Positions 6,641 to 14,672 of a stretch of DNA of 64,000 nt are shown here, one piece after another. Numbering within the stretch: the first letter of the stretch is position 1; the number at the start of each line of letters is the position of its first letter. This stretch comes from Flavobacterium aquidurense (GTDB lineage: Bacteria > Bacteroidota > Bacteroidia > Flavobacteriales > Flavobacteriaceae): contig NZ_JRLF01000014.1 in NCBI RefSeq assembly GCF_001404985.1, positions 248,001 to 312,000 of the forward strand. The letters run 5' to 3'. A program made the position numbers and the translations under genes. The notes under the pieces are model-generated. The model was not told where the DNA came from. It made no database searches and worked only from the letters and a program-made list of their open reading frames with translations.

Positions 6641-8398
6641 ATGTTTTTATACGATACAATGATGACTCAAAAAGCACATAACTTTCTTTTGACATTTCTT
6701 TTTTTACCATTATTTATTTTTTCACAACAAGAAAAAGGTGCTAATTATTTTGAGGTTGCTATTCAAAAAAAAGTAAGATCATTAAAAAGCAAAAATAATT
6801 TTAATAAAGCACAATACTTTTTTTTTAAAGAAGAATGGGATTCTACATTAGTATATTCAATGAAACAATTGAATTCTAATATTGATATAGAAACAAAGCA
6901 ATATTGCCATTATTTTAGAGGCTATTCATTAAGAAAGAAAGGACTATATAAACAATCAAGCATTGAATTCGGATTCATAAACAAATCTTTCCAATATTAT
7001 TATTTAGTCGATAATAATATTGGATTGTTGTTTTATTATGAAAAAAAATTTAACGAAGCTATTATTTATTTTCTGAAGGCTGAAAAAGAGATATTGGAAA
7101 ATAAAGATGAAAGCGAAATAACTGATATTTATACAAATATTGGAATATGCTATTTACATTTAAACCAATACGCAAAAGCTGAATCCTATTTAAAAAAAGA
7201 TGTTTTATTAAACCCAAAACAGATTACAAAAAGCGTGGTTCGATCCAATATAAATATTGCAAATTTCTACTACGAACAATATAAAGACTTACAAGCTATA
7301 TCCTATTTTAAAAAAGCATATAAATTATCTAAAAATATAAAAGATTTCAACTTAAAACAAACTACAGCATTCAATATGGCTGTTGTAGAAGAGAATAGAG
7401 GTGATTATAAAAAGGCTTTAGAATATCGAAAAGAAGCAGAGGACTTAAAAGATTCTCTTAACAATCAAAACAAAATATGGGCAGTTGCTGATTTTGAAAA
7501 AAAGTTTGCCGTAGCGCAAAAGCAAAAGCAAATTAAAGTGCTTCAGGTTGAGAATAAGCTTAAAAACACAGAACGCAATAGCTTGTTTTTCGCGGCAATA
7601 GGATTACTTTTAATTTTAACAGGAGGAGTTTATCTCTATGGTCAAAAAGTAAAAAATGCTAAAACTATTCTACTTCAAAAAAATAAGCTTGACGAACTAA
7701 ACGCTACTAAAGATCAATTATTTTCTATAGTAAGTCATGACTTAAGGTCCTCGGTAAATGCATTAAAAACGAGTAACTCGAAACTATCTGCAACACTTGA
7801 AACTAAAAATTACGATGAACTCAATAGGCTAATTATTCGGAATAGTACCATTGCAAATGGCGCTTATAGTTTATTAGATAATTTACTGCATTGGGCGATG
7901 TTACAAACCAAACAATTGTACTTTCATAAAGAATCTATTCATTTATATTCCATCATACAACAAATAGAATACAATTATAAACCTTTACTTCTTGACAAAG
8001 CGATTACTTTTGAAAATTCGGTTTCAAAAAATATTTTTATTTATGTAGATCTTGATTCTCTAAAGATCGTTCTTCGAAACTTATTAGACAACGCTATTAA
8101 ATTTTCTAATGAAAACGGAAAAATAAGCTTTTATACCCAAGAAACTAACCCTGATTTTTCTGATCTTATTATTCAGGATAACGGAATAGGAATGAGTCAT
8201 GAAACAATTAAAGAATTACTGACTGACAGTGAATTATTAGCAAAGAAATCCAACTCTGAAATTATAGGAACCGGTCTAGGTCTGCAATTGTGTAAACAAA
8301 TGATCAAAAAAAATAGCGGAACACTGAATATTGAAAGCGAAATCAATAAAGGAACCAAAATGATATTAACCTTTCCAAAAACAAGAACCAATGGATAA
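6641..8398 (+). CDS. TPR-containing sensor histidine kinase
   Basis: A 585-residue protein; translation may begin at Met7 or Met8, just before the hydrophobic signal segment ending at FSQQ. A periplasmic TPR-like helical repeat region spans about 40-285, followed by a coiled-coil stretch and a single membrane segment at about 314-334. The cytoplasmic kinase has an H-box with His366 in FSIVSHDLRSS, an N-box LRNLLDNAIKFS near 480-490, and G-boxes DNGIGM (about 514-519) and GTGLGL (about 543-548). It probably autophosphorylates and signals to the LytTR regulator whose start overlaps its 3' end by 8 bp. The stimulus is unknown. Confidence 0.92.
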   Translation: MFLYDTMMTQKAHNFLLTFLFLPLFIFSQQEKGANYFEVAIQKKVRSLKSKNNFNKAQYFFFKEEWDSTLVYSMKQLNSNIDIETKQYCHYFRGYSLRKKGLYKQSSIEFGFINKSFQYYYLVDNNIGLLFYYEKKFNEAIIYFLKAEKEILENKDESEITDIYTNIGICYLHLNQYAKAESYLKKDVLLNPKQITKSVVRSNINIANFYYEQYKDLQAISYFKKAYKLSKNIKDFNLKQTTAFNMAVVEENRGDYKKALEYRKEAEDLKDSLNNQNKIWAVADFEKKFAVAQKQKQIKVLQVENKLKNTERNSLFFAAIGLLLILTGGVYLYGQKVKNAKTILLQKNKLDELNATKDQLFSIVSHDLRSSVNALKTSNSKLSATLETKNYDELNRLIIRNSTIANGAYSLLDNLLHWAMLQTKQLYFHKESIHLYSIIQQIEYNYKPLLLDKAITFENSVSKNIFIYVDLDSLKIVLRNLLDNAIKFSNENGKISFYTQETNPDFSDLIIQDNGIGMSHETIKELLTDSELLAKKSNSEIIGTGLGLQLCKQMIKKNSGTLNIESEINKGTKMILTFPKTRTNG

Positions 8399-9137
8399 TA
8401 TTAACGTTTTAATCATAGAAGATACTCAGGAACAAAGCGATGCTCTTATTAAAGTTCTGGCTGAAAACAATTATACTATTACAGGTGTCGCTACAAACTT
8501 CACAGATGCATTAAAGCTTTTTTACGAGAATACTATAGATATTATTATTATCGATGTTTTTCTGGACGGAAAACCAGACGGAATTACCTTTGCTGAATCT
8601 ATTAATATAATCCCGAATGCATCGAAACCTTTTGTGTTTCTAACCAGTTCTCAGGATCGTCAAATTTTTGAAAGAGCTAAACTCACTAAACCTTTTAGTT
8701 TTTTGATGAAACCTTTTAATGAACTTGAAATTCTGTACGCCATAGAAATGGCTGTAGAAAAATTCTACGCTCAAACAAATGTTTTTATGAGTGAAGAGCA
8801 AGACACTGTAATCAGTAATGATTTTTTATTTATAAAGAAGAAAAACTCACTTAAAAAAGTAGCGATAAACGATATTCTATATATTGAAGTCGAAGAACGT
8901 TATTGCAATATCATTACTGAAAAAGAAAAATTTGTTATTCAAATCTCGTTGACTAAAATCAGTAACTTATTGGATAAAACCAAATTTGTAAAAACACATC
9001 GCAACACAATTGTAAATAGAGATAAAATCGAAGAAATCATCCTTGCAGATAATCTCATTATTTTAAAAGGGGACCATAAAATAAACCTAAGTGACACTTA
9101 TAAAGATTTTTTGAAAAAGATGAATATTTTATCTTAA
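8391..9137 (+). CDS. LytTR-family response regulator
   Basis: A 248-residue protein. The N-terminal receiver domain (about 4-125) has the acidic pocket IIED, phosphoacceptor Asp55 in IIIIDVFL, a conserved Thr/Ser near LTSS and a Lys in LMKPF. A C-terminal LytTR DNA-binding domain (about 145-245) includes ILYIEVEERYCNI and KFVKTHRNTIVNRDKI. It overlaps the upstream kinase gene by 8 bp, so the two form a cotranscribed, translationally coupled two-component pair. LytTR regulators bind short direct repeats in DNA; the target genes are not evident here. A strong terminator closes the operon. Confidence 0.95.
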   Translation: MDNINVLIIEDTQEQSDALIKVLAENNYTITGVATNFTDALKLFYENTIDIIIIDVFLDGKPDGITFAESINIIPNASKPFVFLTSSQDRQIFERAKLTKPFSFLMKPFNELEILYAIEMAVEKFYAQTNVFMSEEQDTVISNDFLFIKKKNSLKKVAINDILYIEVEERYCNIITEKEKFVIQISLTKISNLLDKTKFVKTHRNTIVNRDKIEEIILADNLIILKGDHKINLSDTYKDFLKKMNILS

Positions 9138-9157
9138 CAATGTCGACAACACATTAT

Positions 9158-9190
9158 AAAAATCCTCTCAATACTGAGAGGATTTTTTTT
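9158..9190 (+). terminator. Terminator after the LytTR operon
   Basis: Perfect 10-bp stem AATCCTCTCA (9161-9170), loop ATAC, TGAGAGGATT (9175-9184), then a run of T. Confidence 0.93.
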
Positions 9191-9323
9191 GATCTAAAGA
9201 AATAGTCCGCTTACAAGTTTGTAGTATTTTTCATGGCATAAAAAATGGCTTTCATGACATTTTTAATCTCAAAAGGGAAAATCAAAATTACTTTTACCAA
9301 TAAAAACCCCAAAACCAATATAA

Positions 9324-9575
9324 ATGAGACTTGCAATAATCAAACAACCAGACATGAAGCTTTTATCTGTTCTAAAAAAAATAAAAAATAATCCTTGGGT
9401 TGGTATTGCTGTTTCTTTAACACTAATTATTCCCAGTTTATACGAAATTCTTGATGATGTAACTGTCTTAAGAAAAGAATATATCTTATTAGTTATCGCG
9501 TTTCCGTTGTACATTAAATCATTAAAAAAAATATTTGATGATATGTTAGATGCCTATGATGATCAATCTGAATAA
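9324..9575 (+). CDS. Small membrane protein, 83 aa
   Basis: Not recognised. The protein has two hydrophobic segments (about 25-42 and 52-66) separated by a charged loop with DDVTVLRKEY, and an acidic C-terminus DDMLDAYDDQSE. Met11 (9354) is an alternative start that would leave a basic KKIKNN segment before the first membrane helix, which looks more natural. It is monocistronic, after the LytTR terminator and before the small lipoprotein gene. The function is unknown; the two-helix topology with an acidic tail is all that can be said. Confidence 0.5.
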   Translation: MRLAIIKQPDMKLLSVLKKIKNNPWVGIAVSLTLIIPSLYEILDDVTVLRKEYILLVIAFPLYIKSLKKIFDDMLDAYDDQSE

Positions 9576-9736
9576 AAATAAATTTTGCCCCTTTTTCATA
9601 AATACTTCGACTTAATTTTTGTCCTGATGTTTTAAAAATCTTAATAGATTAATTTGAACCAGGATTTTTTTTATTTCTACGCAACCTTTTTGACTTTAAG
9701 ATAATATTAATTAGAATCAAGCTAAAAGTCATCGGG

Positions 9737-10105
9737 ATGAAAACATTTATGAAAGTTACAACCGTTATATTTTTTTTACTGTTAATTTCTTTATTTTTCG
9801 GATGCTCTAATTTCGAAGATAATTTGCACGAAGTAGTAAACGTTGATAAGGGAACACCTGGAACAACAATCGAAAGAAGTTCTGAACTTTACAAAACTTT
9901 ACAAAAAGCAACAACGAGTAAAGTGCTCCAAGGCGAAATTATCCCATGTGTAGAATTTGTTTACCCTTTAAGTTTAAGAATATACGACAACAATTTAAAC
10001 ACAATAGGTTCTACTAATCTATTTAGTGATTCTCAGTTTAGTAAAATTCTGGAAAACCTACCAAACGGACAATCATTAAACAGGACAATCATTAAACATA
10101 AGTAA
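9737..10105 (+). CDS. Small lipoprotein with a frameshifted C-terminus
   Basis: A 122-residue protein with a lipoprotein signal ending at Cys23 (LISLFFGCSN). The mature part has a CVEFVYPLSLRIYD stretch, then FSDSQFSKILENLPNGQSLN. An exact 16-bp tandem duplication at 10067-10098 shifts the frame, so the last residues RTIIKHK are encoded by the second copy. With one copy removed the frame would read SLNISKNN and continue about 17 more codons. Related Bacteroidota lipoproteins, as I recall them, usually continue beyond this point, so this copy looks truncated. The function is unknown. Nothing ties it to rpoD downstream. Confidence 0.6.
   Translation: MKTFMKVTTVIFFLLLISLFFGCSNFEDNLHEVVNVDKGTPGTTIERSSELYKTLQKATTSKVLQGEIIPCVEFVYPLSLRIYDNNLNTIGSTNLFSDSQFSKILENLPNGQSLNRTIIKHK
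10067..10098 (+). repeat. Exact 16-bp tandem duplication inside the lipoprotein gene
   Basis: GGACAATCATTAAACA occurs twice head to tail (10067-10082 and 10083-10098) with no mismatch. Sixteen is not a multiple of three, so the duplication changes the reading frame and brings in the stop at 10103-10105. Confidence 0.95.
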
Positions 10106-10248
10106 AAATAACATGCTAAACCTTATAGTTTATCGATTCAATCTGGTATAACATATAAATTTTAAAATATTTTTAAAATAATTGTAACCTTTTCGCATCT
10201 CTTTACGTATAATAATATGTACACTTAAAAATTGAGGAGACAAAAAAC

Positions 10249-11112
10249 ATGAGACAACTTAAAATCACCAAGCAGGTAACAAATCGTGAAACTGCATCGT
10301 TAGACAAATACCTACAAGAAATTGGAAAAGTTGACCTAATTACCGCTGATGAAGAGGTAGAATTAGCACAAAGAATAAAGGCTGGTGATCAAAGAGCTTT
10401 AGAAAAATTAACAAAAGCCAACCTACGTTTCGTTGTATCGGTTGCTAAACAATATCAAAATCAAGGATTAACTCTTCCGGATTTAATTAATGAAGGAAAC
10501 TTAGGTTTAATTAAAGCGGCTCAACGTTTTGATGAAACTCGTGGTTTCAAATTTATTTCTTACGCTGTATGGTGGATTCGTCAATCGATCCTTCAGGCTT
10601 TGGCAGAACAATCCCGTATTGTTCGTTTACCATTAAACAAAATTGGTTCTATCAATAAAATCAACAAAATGTATGCTTTGTTAGAGCAATCTAATGAACG
10701 TCCGCCTTCTGCTGAAGAAATTGCAAAAGAACTTGACATGACTGTAAATGACGTAAAAGAGTCTATGAAAAACTCTGGTCGTCACTTATCTATGGATGCA
10801 CCTCTTGTTGAAGGTGAAGATTCTAACCTTTATGACGTTTTACGTTCTGGAGAATCTCCAAACCCTGACAGAGAGTTAATTCACGAATCATTACGTACTG
10901 AAATCGAGCGTTCATTAGAAACATTAACTCCTAGAGAGGCAGATGTTGTTCGTTTGTATTTTGGACTTGGCGATCAACACCCAATGACTTTAGAAGAAAT
11001 TGGAGAAACTTTCGACCTAACTCGTGAGCGTGTTCGTCAGATTAAAGAAAAAGCGATCCGCAGATTAAAACACACTTCAAGAAGTAAAATTCTTAAAACC
11101 TATTTAGGATAA
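10249..11112 (+). CDS. rpoD: Primary RNA polymerase sigma factor (RpoD/SigA type)
   Basis: A 287-residue sigma-70 lacking region 1.1 and the non-conserved region, as is standard for Bacteroidota primary sigma factors. Region 1.2 covers SLDKYLQEIGKV; region 2 covers NLRFVVSVAKQYQ, LIQEGNLGL-like LINEGNLGLIKA and FISYAVWWIRQSI; region 3 follows; region 4 has LTPREADVVRLYFGL and the helix-turn-helix LEEIGETFDLTRERVRQIKEKAI. It directs transcription from TAnnTTTG promoters such as those marked in this window. A GAGGAGA sequence 9 nt before the ATG resembles a Shine-Dalgarno, unusual for this phylum. A terminator follows at 11233. Confidence 0.97.
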   Translation: MRQLKITKQVTNRETASLDKYLQEIGKVDLITADEEVELAQRIKAGDQRALEKLTKANLRFVVSVAKQYQNQGLTLPDLINEGNLGLIKAAQRFDETRGFKFISYAVWWIRQSILQALAEQSRIVRLPLNKIGSINKINKMYALLEQSNERPPSAEEIAKELDMTVNDVKESMKNSGRHLSMDAPLVEGEDSNLYDVLRSGESPNPDRELIHESLRTEIERSLETLTPREADVVRLYFGLGDQHPMTLEEIGETFDLTRERVRQIKEKAIRRLKHTSRSKILKTYLG

Positions 11113-11232
11113 ATAATATTGATTTCGGGTTTAAAGTTTCGGGTCGTGCAAAACAACTTGAAACCTTAAACTTGAAATTATTTTAACGCAAACAACAGTT
11201 TGATTGACTGTTCGTTTTTTGATTGATGATTG

Positions 11233-11260
11233 AAACTCCGGCTGATTACCGGAGTTTTTT
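11233..11260 (+). terminator. Terminator after rpoD
   Basis: Stem AAACTCCGG (11233-11241) / CCGGAGTTT (11249-11257) with a 7-nt loop and T-run. Confidence 0.92.
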
Positions 11261-11397
11261 ATTGGCTTTTTTCTAAACCATTAAGACTTTAAGTTCCATA
11301 AAGTCAGATCATCAATAAATTAATAATAAGCAAATTAAGTAAGCAAAGCTTAATTTCTTAATAACTTAATGGTTCAAAAAAATGAAATCTAATTTCA

Positions 11398-11426
11398 TTG
11401 TAAACGAAACTAAAGTCTTACTTTTG
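11398..11426 (+). promoter_or_regulatory. rpe promoter (TTG-N18-TACTTTTG)
   Basis: TTG at 11398-11400 and TACTTTTG at 11419-11426 are 18 bp apart, close to the TTG-N19-TAnnTTTG consensus. The predicted transcript starts near 11431 and has a short leader of A and C residues before the ATG at 11458. Confidence 0.7.
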
Positions 11427-11457
11427 CAAAAAATAACACAACACACAACTACACAAA

Positions 11458-12120
11458 ATGAAGAATACACTTATTGCTCCTTCTGTTCTTGCAGCTGATT
11501 TTGCTAATTTACAACGTGATATCGAAATGATCAATAACAGCCAGGCTGATTGGTTTCATATTGATATTATGGATGGAGTTTTTGTTCCTAATATTTCTTT
11601 TGGAATGCCGGTTTTAGAAGCAATTTCAAGACATGCTAATAAAACGATCGATGTACATTTGATGATTGTTGACCCGGATCGCTACATCAAGACTTTTGCA
11701 GATTTAGGCGCAAATATTCTGAGCGTTCATTATGAAGCTTGTACACATTTACACAGAACACTTCAGGCTATTAAAGCTGAAGGAATGAAAGCAGGAGTAG
11801 CCATTAACCCTCATACTAATATCGATTTATTAGAAGATGTTATAAATGATATCGACTTAGTTTGTATTATGAGTGTCAATCCAGGTTTTGGCGGACAATC
11901 ATTTATAGAAAACACTTACGACAAGGTTAAGAAACTTAAAGCTTTGATTACTCGTAAAAATGCTTCGACAATTATTGAAATCGATGGTGGTGTAACCAGT
12001 AAAAATGCAAAACAATTAGTAGAAGCCGGAGCAGATGTTTTAGTTGCCGGAAGTTTTGTTTTTAAAGCTGAGAATCCAACTCAGACTATTGCTGAACTAA
12101 AATCTTTGACTGCTTTCTAA
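11458..12120 (+). CDS. rpe: Ribulose-phosphate 3-epimerase
   Basis: A 220-residue TIM-barrel enzyme of normal length. Signature motifs are IAPSVLAADF, FHIDIMDGVFVPNISFG, VHLMI, VHYEA, MSVNPGFGGQSFI and EIDGGVTSKN. The metal ligands and catalytic aspartates lie in HIDIMDG and EIDGG. It interconverts ribulose-5-phosphate and xylulose-5-phosphate in the pentose phosphate pathway in the cytoplasm. It is transcribed alone from its own promoter with a terminator at 12142. Confidence 0.97.
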   Translation: MKNTLIAPSVLAADFANLQRDIEMINNSQADWFHIDIMDGVFVPNISFGMPVLEAISRHANKTIDVHLMIVDPDRYIKTFADLGANILSVHYEACTHLHRTLQAIKAEGMKAGVAINPHTNIDLLEDVINDIDLVCIMSVNPGFGGQSFIENTYDKVKKLKALITRKNASTIIEIDGGVTSKNAKQLVEAGADVLVAGSFVFKAENPTQTIAELKSLTAF

Positions 12121-12141
12121 GTTAATAAGATGAAAAATACC

Positions 12142-12168
12142 AGCCGAAGATTTCTCTTCGGCTTTTTT
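12142..12168 (+). terminator. Terminator after rpe
   Basis: Stem GCCGAAGA (12143-12150), loop TTTC, TCTTCGGC (12155-12162), followed by seven T. Confidence 0.93.
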
Positions 12169-12199
12169 TATAACCAAATTTCAAAAAACTGCCTAAATA

Positions 12200-13039
12200 T
12201 CAATTCACCAAAACTTTGGCTTTTCTATAACCAGTCAGGCTAATGTCTTTATGCTTTTTGAAAAATTTATTAAGATGACTTTCGTCTGAAAAACCAAATT
12301 CTTCCACAATCTCATTAATTCTCATATCACTAAAGCGTAAACGATGTTCTATAAGTCTAATTTTGTAATTTGAAACAAATGACTGAATTGTTTCTCCACA
12401 ATGATTTTTGAAATAACTTCCCAAATAAGTTTCTGATATATCGAATTTGGCTGCTATAATTGAAATCTTTATTTTTTGAGGAAAGTAAATATTTGCCTGA
12501 ATATAATTTATAATTTCCAAAACCCTTTTATCAGAGCTTTCCAGAACTCCTGTTGGTTTAATTTTCGCAATATTTCTAGCAGCAATAACAATAAGCGCAT
12601 TTACATAATGCGTAATTAAATCTTCATCATAAATATCCTTATTATTTATAGCATAAACTAATGATTCTGATATCGATTTAACAAGATACTCATCTGCTTT
12701 TCGTTTCAAAATACAACCTGACAAATGCGATGCATAATGCAACAAACATTCAATATGATCGATACTTTTTGATTTATAGTTCCTTACATATTCACTATTT
12801 AGTTTTACCAATAAAAACTCCGTGGGAATAGTGATATCAAATGTGTGATAATCATTTGGAGTAAGCAACATTAGATTTCCTGTTTGATAAGAAATTGCAT
12901 TTCCATTAATATGAAGAAATCCAGAACCTGAAATAACATACACCATCTGAAAAAAACTTAACTGCAAGTTCACCAGCGGACATTTATCTACCTTTTTATA
13001 AATTACTTCAACTGATTGATGCAAATTTTCTTTTACCAT
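12200..13039 (-). CDS. AraC-family transcriptional regulator
   Basis: A 279-residue protein. The N-terminal part (about 1-150) is a cupin-like sensor region with GSGFLHINGNAISYQTGNLML. The C-terminal AraC DNA-binding domain (about 185-279) has both helix-turn-helix motifs, IIAAKFDISETYLGSYFKNHCGE and INEIVEEFGFSDESHLNKFFKKH, and the family-typical GYRK end. It is divergent from the DHA2 exporter with 83 bp between the starts, so it probably controls that gene and itself (inference). The -7 element is only 4 bp upstream of the ATG, which suggests a leaderless mRNA. Confidence 0.92.
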   Translation of the reverse strand: MVKENLHQSVEVIYKKVDKCPLVNLQLSFFQMVYVISGSGFLHINGNAISYQTGNLMLLTPNDYHTFDITIPTEFLLVKLNSEYVRNYKSKSIDHIECLLHYASHLSGCILKRKADEYLVKSISESLVYAINNKDIYDEDLITHYVNALIVIAARNIAKIKPTGVLESSDKRVLEIINYIQANIYFPQKIKISIIAAKFDISETYLGSYFKNHCGETIQSFVSNYKIRLIEHRLRFSDMRINEIVEEFGFSDESHLNKFFKKHKDISLTGYRKAKVLVN

Positions 13040-13043
13040 CCTA

Positions 13044-13051
13044 CAAAAGTA
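13044..13051 (-). promoter_or_regulatory. -7 element TACTTTTG for the AraC gene
   Basis: On the minus strand the sequence reads TACTTTTG and ends 4 bp before the start codon at 13039, so transcription would begin at or very near the ATG. Confidence 0.5.
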
Positions 13052-13096
13052 CTTTTTTATGCTTTAATTATACTGATAAAAACATATAATTCAGTC

Positions 13097-13104
13097 TATT
13101 TTTG
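13097..13104 (+). promoter_or_regulatory. -7 element TATTTTTG for the DHA2 exporter
   Basis: TATTTTTG matches TAnnTTTG and ends 18 nt before the ATG at 13123. No -33 TTG at the right distance is visible, which fits a promoter that needs an activator. Confidence 0.5.
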
Positions 13105-13122
13105 CTTAAAATTAAATAAAAA

Positions 13123-14661
13123 ATGAAGCAAAAATTTTACTCAGGCAAAAACAATATCGTCTTAATTGCTATTTGTCTCGCTACTTTAATGTTCTCTCTT
13201 GAAATTTCAAGTGTACCGGTAATTCTTCCAACACTAGAAAAAGTACTAAATGCCAATCTTAAGGATATGCAATGGATTATGAATATCTATACCATAGGCT
13301 GCACAACGGTATTAATGGCTGCCGGAACATTAGCTGATCGATACGGCCGAAAACGGATCCTTATAATTACTTTAATTTTATTTGGCATTTCGTCCTTAAT
13401 TTGCGGTTTGGCACAAAATGTTACCTTATTGGTAATAAGCCGTTTTTTTCAGGGAATAAGTGGTGGTGCCATGCTAATTTGCCAGGTTGCGACTCTATCA
13501 CATCAATTTCAGGAAGGAAAAGAACGAAGCAGAGCTTTTAGCATCTGGGGAATCATTCTTGGAGTTGGATTAGGTTTTGGTCCCATTATAGGAGGTGCAA
13601 TTATCGCTATATTATCGTGGCAATGGGTGTTTTTAATACACGTACCTATTGCTATTCTTGCCATTATGCTTGTATATGGTTATGTAGACGAATCTAAAGA
13701 TGCTGATGCTAAAAAAATTGATATTTGGGGCATGATTACCTTATCAATTGCTGTTTTTGGGTTAACGTATTTTATAACACAAGGACCTGATCTTGGTTTT
13801 ACAAGCCCTATAGCTTTAGGTATTTTAGCTATTACATTAATAAGTTTTGTGTTATTTATATGGATCGAAAAAACAAATCCTTACCCAATGTTTGATTTTT
13901 CGGTATTTAAAATACGTAATTTTTCTGGTGCTATTTTTGGTTCCGTTGGTATGAATTTTAGCTTTTGGCCCTTTATAATTTATTTACCTATTTATTTTCA
14001 AAGTTATTTAAATTATGATGTAGTAGCTGTTGGCCTTTCTTTACTGGCTTATACCCTTCCTACTTTAATTATTCCGCCTTTTGCCGAATATCTCTCTGTT
14101 CGATTTCGTTCAGGAATTGTAATTCCATTAGGATTATTCGTAATCGGACTTGGATTTATAGCCATGAAATATGGATGCAGTACAGAACATGCAAGTTGGA
14201 TTAGCATGTTGCCGGGATGTTTACTCGCAGGAATAGGATTAGGCTTAACCAATACACCGGTTACCAATACAACTACAGGATCAGTTTCTGCAAATCGTTC
14301 CGGCATGGCATCAGGAATAGATATGAGCGCCAGATTAATTACTTTATCTATTAATATTGCTTTAATGGGTTACATTCTTGTCAAAGGAATTTTCTCTTAT
14401 TTAAATAATGCTTTTTCAGGAGTTGTTGATACAAAAACGTTACATACTATTGCTGAAAAAGTAGCTGCAGGAAACTTTTCAACTCTTAAGCAGGATTTTC
14501 CTCAATTAAACACATTAGACTTCTCTGAATCGATTTTACATGCAGCGCTCGCTCATGGTTTCGAAATGGTTCTTTTATATGGCGGTATTGGCGTCTGGAT
14601 TTTAGCAGTACTAAGTTTTATATTATTCAATACAGGAAATCACAAAGCAGTTCGCAATTAA
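13123..14661 (+). CDS. DHA2-family MFS drug exporter (EmrB/QacA-like)
   Basis: A 512-residue protein with about 14 predicted membrane helices, which separates DHA2 from 12-helix families. MFS motif A appears as GTLADRYGRKRIL between helices 2 and 3. Motif C-type glycines appear in GVGLGFGPIIGG, and WQWVFLIHVPIAI is the motif usual in EmrB/QacA proteins. It should export hydrophobic or cationic compounds by proton antiport across the inner membrane. No periplasmic adaptor or TolC-like gene is adjacent. It is divergent from an AraC-type gene, a common regulator-exporter arrangement; the inducing compound is unknown. Confidence 0.9.
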   Translation: MKQKFYSGKNNIVLIAICLATLMFSLEISSVPVILPTLEKVLNANLKDMQWIMNIYTIGCTTVLMAAGTLADRYGRKRILIITLILFGISSLICGLAQNVTLLVISRFFQGISGGAMLICQVATLSHQFQEGKERSRAFSIWGIILGVGLGFGPIIGGAIIAILSWQWVFLIHVPIAILAIMLVYGYVDESKDADAKKIDIWGMITLSIAVFGLTYFITQGPDLGFTSPIALGILAITLISFVLFIWIEKTNPYPMFDFSVFKIRNFSGAIFGSVGMNFSFWPFIIYLPIYFQSYLNYDVVAVGLSLLAYTLPTLIIPPFAEYLSVRFRSGIVIPLGLFVIGLGFIAMKYGCSTEHASWISMLPGCLLAGIGLGLTNTPVTNTTTGSVSANRSGMASGIDMSARLITLSINIALMGYILVKGIFSYLNNAFSGVVDTKTLHTIAEKVAAGNFSTLKQDFPQLNTLDFSESILHAALAHGFEMVLLYGGIGVWILAVLSFILFNTGNHKAVRN

Positions 14662-14672
14662 ATTTTCGTCAA

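Larger units (their letters stand above)
11113..11457. other. Intergenic region rpoD-rpe with imperfect palindromes
   Basis: 345 bp without a gene. Directly after rpoD, 11116-11186 is an imperfect inverted repeat built from variants of TTTCGGGTTTAAAG and CTTTAAACTTGAAA-like words. The rpoD terminator lies at 11233-11260. AACCATTAAG (11276-11285) is the exact reverse complement of CTTAATGGTT (11365-11374). The rpe promoter and a G-poor CA-rich leader follow. These palindromes resemble the dispersed intergenic repeats common in Flavobacterium. Confidence 0.6.

Noticed and set aside
9269..9514. 81-aa open frame antisense to the small membrane protein
   Set aside because: Covers the same bases as the more plausible plus-strand gene and has no recognisable signal or domain.
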